Positions 56,819 through 64,000 of a stretch of DNA of 64,000 nucleotides are shown piece after piece. The notes beneath the pieces are model-generated. The model saw only the letters and a list, made by a program, of their open reading frames with translations, was not told the origin of the DNA and searched no databases. Source of the stretch: Brasenia schreberi (taxonomy: Eukaryota > Streptophyta > Magnoliopsida > Nymphaeales > Cabombaceae); contig JAYKKT010000061.1 of assembly GCA_036023115.1 (NCBI GenBank), forward strand, positions 13,605,501 to 13,669,500. Reading direction: 5' to 3'. Position numbers and translations under genes: made by a program. Position 1 is the first letter of the stretch. Each line of letters starts with the position of its first letter.

Positions 56819-59665
56819 AACTCCGCCCATGTAAGGGATCACCCTTGCATTGCCGGTCTCAAGCCCGAATAAAGGAGGAGGGTTGTGTTAGGCTTCCGAC
56901 AGCCAGCGTAAAACTTCGTCGGATTTTTATAACATGAATTACAAAAATTATGAGCATTGCTTTGGGGCGTCTCCGCCTAGCGATGTGCTGCAGAGTCCGA
57001 ATGCAGTAAGAAGTAAGCGGCTACTACATTTTCGCCCGAATGTAATAAATCAATTGCAGAGAGGGTTCCCACATCATGGTCGGGTATCAGTAAAGAAGTT
57101 AGTCTCGCTACATTGCCGCCCGAATGTAGTGAAAATTTTTTAGAGAGGGTCTCCGCATTTTGATTATGGATGCCTGCGGGGGGGTAAGGAAGCTAGTCCT
57201 AAATAACAAGATTCGTATTGGTTCTTGGAATATAGGAACATTATCAGGTAAGTTAATGGAGGTGGTAGATACTATGATTCGGAGAAAGATTCATATTCTA
57301 TATCTACAAGAGACAAAATGGGTTGGAAAAAAAACAAAGGAGATAGAGGATACAAGTTTTATGATACTCAAAGTAAAGAAAATGTTCGAAACGGAGTTGG
57401 TATTATCATAAATAAAGATTTAAAGGAGAGTGTAGTAGACGTACAACAATATGGTAACCAAATCATGACATTGAAATTAGTGTTAGGAGCAGAGGTTTTG
57501 AATATAGTTTGTGGTTACGCACCCCAAGTAGGACTAGAAGAAAGTATAACGACAGGTTTTTGGGAAGAGTTAGATATGGTGTTTCAAAAGATTCCACAAA
57601 GGGAGATGATTTGTTTAGGAGGAGATTTAAATGGACATGTCGGTAAAGAGGCATTAGGATATCAAGGGATTCATGGAAACTTTGGTTTTGGGGATATAAA
57701 CGAGGAAGGTAGGGAGATTTTAAATTTTGCTATGGCATTTAATCTCTTTATAGTCAATACAATCTTCAAAAAACGAGATGAACATTTAATTACTTATAAG
57801 AGTGGCTTATCACAAACACAAATTGATTACTTTATTTGTAGAAAAAAAGATAGAGCATGTTGTAAAGATTGTAAGGTAATTCCAGGAGAAAGCTTAACCA
57901 CCCAACATCGACTTTTAGTTATGGATTTACAAATAAAAAAATGGACAAAGAAGAAAAGAGTGCATCGAGCTATTCGGACTAAATGGTGGAACCTCAAAAG
58001 CAAGAAAGAAGATATATTTAAACAAAAAGTCCTTCAAGGAGATGTTTGGAATTATGTTGGTACACCCTGTGATATGTGAAACAATATGACTATACATATT
58101 AGGAAAGTGGCGAAAGATGTATTAGGGGTATCTAAGGGAGGTGTACCGGCACAAAAAGAAGCTTGGTGGTGGAGTGAAGTGGTACAAAATAAAATCAAGG
58201 CAAAGAGGGCATGTTACAAATTACATTGTGCTAAGAAAACTAGTGAAACTTTAGAAGCTTATAAAAAAGCAAAGAAGGAAGCAAAAAAGGCCGTTAGTGA
58301 AGCAAAAACTAAGATTTGAGAGGACTTATATAAAAAACAACTCAAAAGAGGGTGAAAGAGATATTTTAGGATAGCTAGGGTTAGAGATAAGAAAACTAAA
58401 GATCTTAATTATGTTAGATGCATAAAAGACGAGGATGAAAAAATTCTAGTGGCAAATGATATATAAGAATGGAAAAACTATTTTTATAATCTTTTTAATG
58501 AAAATAAAGATGTTAGTATTAGTTTAGGAGATTTAGCCAAGTCAGAAAAGTATATAAACCACAATTTCTACCGACGTATTTAAAAGAATGAAGTCAAAGA
58601 GACTCTTAAACATATGAAGGGTGGTAAATCGGTAGGACCAGATAATATTCCTATAAAAGTTTGGAAAATACTAAGAGAAATAAGAATCACTTGGCTCACA
58701 AGACTATTTAATGAAATATGAAAAAACCAAAAGATGCTCGAGGAATGGAGAGCAAGTACACTTATACCCATATATAAGACAAATACACTTATGATAGAGT
58801 ACTGAGGGAGGTTCTTTGGAGAACTTTGGAAAAAAGAGGTATCTCATTAAAACCTTGGTGTATGTTATTTGTAGATGACATTGTATTAGTGGAGGAGTCT
58901 AAGGAAAAAGTTAATAGAAAATTAGAATATGAAGAGAAACATTAGAAAGCAAAGGCCTCCGACTTAGTAGAACAAAGACAGAATATATGGAACGTAAGTT
59001 TGATCATTTGGTTACTTCAGAGGACATACAAATTAAAATTGGCACACATTGCATTCCCCAAAAGAAAAGTTTTAAATACCTAGGATCAATTTTTCAGAGT
59101 GATGGAAGAATTGATGGAGATGTTACACATAGAATTAATGCTGGTTGGTTAAAATGGAGAGGAGCATCTGGTATTCTTTTTGATTAGAAGATACCATTAA
59201 AATTAAAAGGTAAATATTATAGAGCACCAATTAGGCCTGCTATGTTTTATGGTTCTGAGTGTTGAGATGTCTGTGACAGAAATGAAGATGTTGAGATGGA
59301 TGAGTGGTCGTACAAGAAAAGACCGTATGCATAATGAGATTATTAGAAACAAATTAGGAGTGACACCAATCGAGGATAAAATGAGAGAACATCATTTAAG
59401 ATGGTTTGGACATATAGAAAAAAGATCATAAAAAAACATGTGTAAGAAGTTAGAAAAACTAAATTTGGAAAGTATTAAAAGAGGTAGTGGACGACAACAG
59501 AAGTGTTGGAAAGAAATAATAAAGAATGATCTAGCTTTTTGGGAGTTAACTGCTAACATCGCAAACGATAGGGATCTGTCGAAACAAAGAATTCATGTAG
59601 CCGACCCCATCTAGTATGGGAAAAGGCATGGGAAAAGGCTTAGTTGTTGTTGTTGTTGTTGTTGT
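56819..59665 (+). mobile_element. RTE-clade LINE, copy 4, internally deleted
   Basis: The 5' end ACTCCGCCCATGTAAGG and the 3' end with (TTG)n are present (the terminal GGGAAAAGGC is duplicated near 59618-59640). The endonuclease half is well preserved. Two deletions remove most of the polymerase: one at about 58788 (from the KNKGDIQNC region to the end of FIDLEKA) and one at about 58852 (to just before PWCMLF). No convincing target duplication flanks it, so an edge may have been altered after insertion. Confidence 0.92.
56934..59600 (+). pseudogene. RTE ORF, copy 4
   Basis: Endonuclease motifs are intact in 57318-58079 (CGYAPQVG, GGDLNGHVG, IDYFIC, TTQHRLLVMDLQ). That frame continues past a TGA at about 58077-58079 into 58086-58319. 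After the polymerase deletions the active-site box reads FVDD at 58868-58879, the only copy here with both aspartates, though the surrounding domain is gone. The C-terminal blocks [15 protein letters not shown] and [14 protein letters not shown] persist with stops. Confidence 0.9.
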
Positions 59666-59666
59666 A

Positions 59667-59815
59667 GGAACGTAACTTTGTAAATGGATGAGCGATAGAC
59701 TTCAAATGCTCCAGACCACATGCTGCCAAAATGGTGTGAGTAGCAATCCTGGCAACCTCCTTAAATCTGTCAGCAGATGGAAACAGCGAACACATAAGAA
59801 CCATATGGTCGCAAA
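59667..59815 (-). other. Sequence following the RING block, possible further decayed coding sequence
   Basis: In another frame the minus strand reads FPSADRFKEVARIATHTILA, then ACGLEHLKSIAHPF, up to the RTE edge. It may be frameshifted continuation of the RING gene or chance; no domain is recognised. Confidence 0.25.
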
Positions 59816-59992
59816 CCGTAGTTTGCGCATAGGGCACCTCGACTCAACCTTCGCCCACTCCATTATGTAGACGAAGCAGAAATAATGATCACAGCAATCG
59901 ATAAATCCTCGGGTCGCCTTGCCGTCTTCAGACAGACAAATCCCTCAAAAGCACGACGGATTCTCTTCCGCCTCTTCATCTCCGTCCACCAT
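59816..59992 (-). pseudogene. RING-finger protein pseudogene, first exon
   Basis: From an ATG at 59990-59992 the minus strand reads an acidic start (DGDEEAEENPSC), then, after a 6-nt insertion coding Phe-stop, GICLSEDGKATRGFID, CCDHYFCFVYIMEWAKV, ESRCPMRKLRFATI. This is the plant RING-HC pattern of the family with GICLSE, DHYFCFVCIMEWAKVESRCP and CKxRF blocks. Three changes disable it: the in-frame stop between the first two cysteines, Cys to Tyr in FVYIMEW, and Cys to Arg in CPMRK, so several zinc ligands are lost. The RTE copy 4 tail ends 150 bp downstream on this strand. Later exons were not found. A functional paralogue probably exists elsewhere (inference). Confidence 0.7.
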
Positions 59993-61689
59993 TTTCTCGT
60001 TCCCCTTTCAATTTGGATTCTTGGACGGCGACGGAACTAGAGTTTTCCGAGGTTTCGCCGGAGATATCCCATGTGTAATCCTGAGAACCCTTCAACAGGT
60101 TCAAAATCGCCGTCCATCGACGAAATTACGGGGAAGGACCAGAAAGAAATATAGGGTTCCCTGTTCGAGCAAAAGGTCCAACAGGGGGAAATTTTAGGGT
60201 TTAATCTCTCACGTTATCATAAATATTTATAGGCGGTGCTTTACGGAACAGGAAATATCATGAGTACCATTTAACCCTCATCAAATTGGATCCGGCACAG
60301 GTATTTCTAATTTTTAAGCATCTACTTCAATCTTGCCGATAGAGAGTCACGTCAAGATGCTAAATCTCTAGACAATGAAGAATAAGATACCAACGAATGT
60401 ATCGATGATTTTTCAATCAACTCGTACCGATTTTTTGGTAGCTGATGAAGTTATCAATCCTTCACCAACAGTCAACAGTCGATGATGAATCAATAACGAC
60501 TATGAATCGGCAATCGACAAAATAATTTATTCTTTAAACAATTCGGCCTTTTGGAAATTGTTAATGGTGGAGTGAACAGTCCTCCATTATTACTAGTATA
60601 AGCAACCTCGATCATACTAATCCGACCACTAAATAGGTCATCGCACCTTGAACTACTTATTTGGATTTATTTGAATCCATTCGCTCAAAAGGGTGATCAT
60701 ATTGTAAATCAATCATAATTGTCTATATCAACCTGGTTCGAAGTCAATCATTTTAAAAGATGGCCCAACCTACTATCGTTACTCGTCGACTTATGGAGTA
60801 ACCACCTTCCGTAGGGATTCAATGGAATACTCAAGGTAACTAACTTGAGAGGTATCCCTCCCTTGATGACCACTCAACAAATAAATGGCTCGGTCTGCTG
60901 TTTATCCTACTCCATGAACTTGACTAAGGCTTTACCAATTACCACTTCATCTCATTTAACAAAGATAAATGCTATTGGATACAATAATGATGGGACAAGA
61001 CACTATACTAACACATGTGACCGATAAAGTTTACGAATGTTTGAGGATGCACATATATTATTAGTTGCATGTTCAAGTCTCACTATATGCAAATGAGTTG
61101 ATTTTCGATAACTATGACTGTGACAGGTTAAAAGGAGAAGAAAATGAACAACCTGTCGAAGGCTTTGTGTTATGGGATGACTACAACAATGAAGGCAATG
61201 GATTTTACAAACCTGTGAACATCAATGATAAAGTATAGCAACACGATGAGTATCCTACTTGGAACAACTATTACAATGCTACAATGATGTCACCAACTCA
61301 AACTATGCAACCAAATATTAAAAATACTCATTGAAAAGTGGAATCGAGTGATAAGATCAATCTGGTACTTGCTTTGCAACTAAGAAGTTCCTTAGCACAA
61401 AGTGGACATTAGGGAAAGGGGAAGATCTAGTGGATCTTATCTTTTCGATATTAATATCAACCCACATCCTACCGGACCAACTTACAATCTAGTTTTTGGG
61501 TTACCAATAGGGTCCCATGGTAACTAGAAATCTATCTACCTATATGTGAATAAGTAAAGAAAAAGAAAAAGAAAAAGTGGAGTCTTAACAATGCAAGTAT
61601 CTTGCCTTTTAATTATTAGCATATCGAAATATACAACCTTCAAACTCAGTACATTTCTTTGGCTAAAGGTTACAGTGAGTAATATATTA
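59993..61689. other. Former promoter side of the RING pseudogene and AT-rich non-coding sequence
   Basis: 59993-60200 is relatively GC-rich, consistent with an old 5' UTR and promoter. The remainder is AT-rich with no recognisable gene. Confidence 0.35.
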
Positions 61690-62120
61690 ATACCAAAAGT
61701 ACAAAGGACTCAAGGAGTCACTTTCAAAAGTAATTGCCATCTTTTCAATATAGACACATGTAAAGAATGTGAGTCACGGTAGAAATTGATGAGAAATGAG
61801 TCATAATAACTACTAAGGTAAAGTGATGACCCATTCACATACATGGTAAACCATTTTCTAAAATTAGGTAGAATAATTATGAGCCACTATTATATAAGTT
61901 ATAGAATCCAATGAGTCATCTAAAGAATTGAAGAAGGATATGAAATCAATCTACCCTCAACTATGAAAGGGGATGATAATTTGTCACACACCAACTTGTT
62001 TATTTCTCTATTCCTTTTTTTAGTTGTATTACTTAGTTATAGCCCCTCAATTAGTTAATAGATTTTCTCTTTTGTTCTTGTTTACTTAGTAGGGCAAAGG
62101 TTTTCGCCTTTGACACACCT
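61690..62120 (+). repeat. LTR-like sequence related to 25480-25990
   Basis: It shares ordered words with the left copy (tacaaaggactcaaggagtc, taattgcc, gagccactatta, gagtcatctaaagaa, tatgaaaggg) and a T-rich 3' part. Terminal features are not defined. Confidence 0.35.
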
Positions 62121-62219
62121 GATCTACTTGGAACAACATGATCTTTATGTCATTTCAAGGTATTTCATTTTAGCAGGTAATAGTTAGTATTATGATCTTT
62201 TTTACTACCAAACCTACTA

Positions 62220-62470
62220 TATAACTTGTAAGTGATGGGTTTAGGTGATAATGGTACCACAATATATGATCTCTTAGTAAGTCTTTGTATTTCACCCTCT
62301 AATCGAACCTTGTAAGGATTTGTTAAAAAATAAGAAGTAAGGTCTATATAGAGAGGTTGAGACATGGGTTTAGTTATTTGGTATGTGAATCATGATCACC
62401 AATCTTTTTCTAGGGTTGGTGAGAATGATACCACAATGTATGATCTCTCACGAAGTCTTCGTGCAATGTT
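62220..62470. repeat. Local direct duplication next to the right LTR
   Basis: atgggtttag followed by ggtaccacaatatatgatct-tcttagtaagtctt (62227-62285) recurs as atgggtttag ... gataccacaatgtatgatctctcacgaagtctt (62364-62460) with a 35-40 bp spacer expansion. Confidence 0.55.
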
Positions 62471-64000
62471 GTGGATGATGCGAGTCCAGATCCAATTAGA
62501 TCTAGACCCGCTCGATTCCAAGAAAATACAACAACGCCTGATTTGGGCATTGCATTTTGTTGGCTGGCAGACCATGGATGGTAACTACCATGTTGAGGCC
62601 GATTATCATCCTGGTCAAGCACTATAAAGGGGCGTCCTTGTGGGCAGCGTCGATGCAGACCGAACAAGTCAGGAAATCATCGAGGAGTCGACTGAAATCT
62701 AGTAAGAAACCCTCATTTTGTTTTTGTATTTTTTTCATTTTTAGTTGTTAAAACTGAGTTAGATCAAAGGACTTTTGTTTGGTTCATGCTAAATATTCGA
62801 AAACAAGCCTTAATACATGAAAATCGGTTCAAAACAAGTATAGATTCACGAAAATTTTCTCAAATATGATTTACTATTTTTCATGGATTTTTTGGCAACA
62901 ACACCGTTAATAGGAGAGACCGGTGGTCAGTTGGAGACCACCGACGACCTTAAACATTGCCAAAATCCAGCGAAATCGATGCTGAAAAACCAAGAGAACC
63001 TACTCCTTTTGGGCGTATCCTTGTTTTTGTATCATGTCTGAAATAGCTTGAACCGACACAGATTTGTGTCATGTACTCGTGTCACATGTTAAGAAATAAT
63101 TCTTTGTCAAAACAAGTTCTGTATCGAAAATGGGTCAGGTTTGGGTCATGTCTTGAAATGAGTTTTGGGTCAAAAATAGGACCTGTATTAGTAGTTGTAG
63201 GTTCTATGTCAACACGGTGACACAGGCTACCTACTTTGTCACTCAGTTTGGATCGAATATGGATTCGGGTATCAGTTCAGATCGAAGATAACTTAAAAAG
63301 ATTCAAATTGGGTTTTGGGTGATTTTAGGGTCATTTGAGATCTGATTTAACTACAATTTATTGCGTTAGATTCGTAGTTAAATAAATTTTAATATTTTAA
63401 TTATTTAGATATTAAAATTAGAGGATTTGGAAGTGACAAGAGTGGTTAAGTGATTTCGAGAATAGATCTTAGCACTCCTTGAGGTAAGGGGTTATGAATT
63501 CTTTTATAGAACCATGCTAGAAGTAATTCTTCCTGTTTTAGATGGATTTAAATGTGTACGATTGATAAATATTTTATTGATATTTATAAAATGATGTTTG
63601 CAATTATGGGTTATTTAATATGTATTTGAAATAAAATGTGTTTACGATATTGGTTGATAAAGAGCATGTTTTGATATGCATGTATTACATGAACATGATA
63701 TTTAAATGTTGTGTAGCTATGAATTTCGTTTTGGATATTCATAAATCTATGATGAACTATAATTGGTTTTAGAAATGTAATGTTGTGTGAATATACAAGT
63801 CGTATTTGTATGGGTTGTGTGGGGTATCCAGAGACTTGTAGGTCCCTCGAGCGATCCGGCTTTGGGCGAATACAAGGTGTGATTCCATGCACTCTGTTGT
63901 GAGAGTTGACCTAGTTACTGTCATGGACGGTGTTACCGAGGTCTTGTTAGGGAGGGTCGAACGACTCCCGTGTCCTTTAGAGCAGACAAAGTATGGGCTA
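62400..64000 (-). repeat. Long LTR of Ty3/gypsy-like type, right copy, cut by the window edge
   Basis: It is the reverse complement of the 28.9-30.3 kb sequence: 63838-63860 corresponds to the CGAGGGACCTACAAG block, 63150-63170 to CATTTCAAGACATGACCC, and 63000-63020 to GCCCAAAAGGAGTAGG. The expected TGTCACACCC start should lie beyond 64000. Divergence from the left copy is substantial, with small gaps throughout. Confidence 0.6.

Noticed and set aside
56819..59665. Target duplication around RTE copy 4
   Set aside because: gaagatgcctaca on the left and taggaacgtaac on the right do not align well enough to call.

Overview
This is nuclear DNA of a flowering plant; the species cannot be fixed from the sequence. 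The evidence is spliced genes with long introns, AT-rich intergenic DNA, plant-type RTE LINEs ending in (TTG)n, hAT transposons with BED and DUF659 transposases, a Ty1/copia element, long Ty3/gypsy-like LTRs beginning TGTCACACCC, and a tRNA-derived SINE family. Host coding sequence is sparse.

Layout. Positions 1-2741 (minus) hold the first two coding exons of a calcium/calmodulin-regulated receptor-like kinase (CRLK1/CRLK2 type); the rest of its kinase domain lies left of the window. A consensus 5' UTR donor at 24826-24827 suggests that one intron of about 22 kb (2742-24826) precedes the start codon. That interval is packed with mobile DNA: a copia element (3192-11250) split by an RTE (5741-9004), then an old hAT (12029-20047) carrying two further hATs (12559-15944 and 16669-17850), then a nearly intact RTE (20297-23580). 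From 25.3 to 38.3 kb there are interleaved inverted repeats, diverged tandem repeats, SINEs, a long LTR (about 28347-30540) and another RTE (34473-37687).

Positions 39869-47960 (minus) hold the best host gene, a five-exon DNA-3-methyladenine glycosylase I (TAG-type). Its splice phases close exactly to 395 codons. Intron 4 carries a very old RTE whose 15-bp target duplication is still perfect, and intron 1 carries a (GA)40 tract 45 nt before a 58-nt exon.

Positions 48-64 kb hold SINEs, an RTE 3' scrap, a 5'-truncated hAT (about 52600-56032) with a short RTE inside it, unidentified coding-like sequence with a 174-bp tandem duplication (56051-56510), an internally deleted RTE (56819-59665), a RING-finger pseudogene exon (59816-59992, minus), and a second copy of the long LTR in opposite orientation, running off the right edge.

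The genes do not form a pathway. The window is mainly a record of repeated insertion, in which exact target-site duplications give relative ages. Every transposon protein seen carries stops, deletions or active-site changes, so any movement now would need proteins supplied from elsewhere in the genome.
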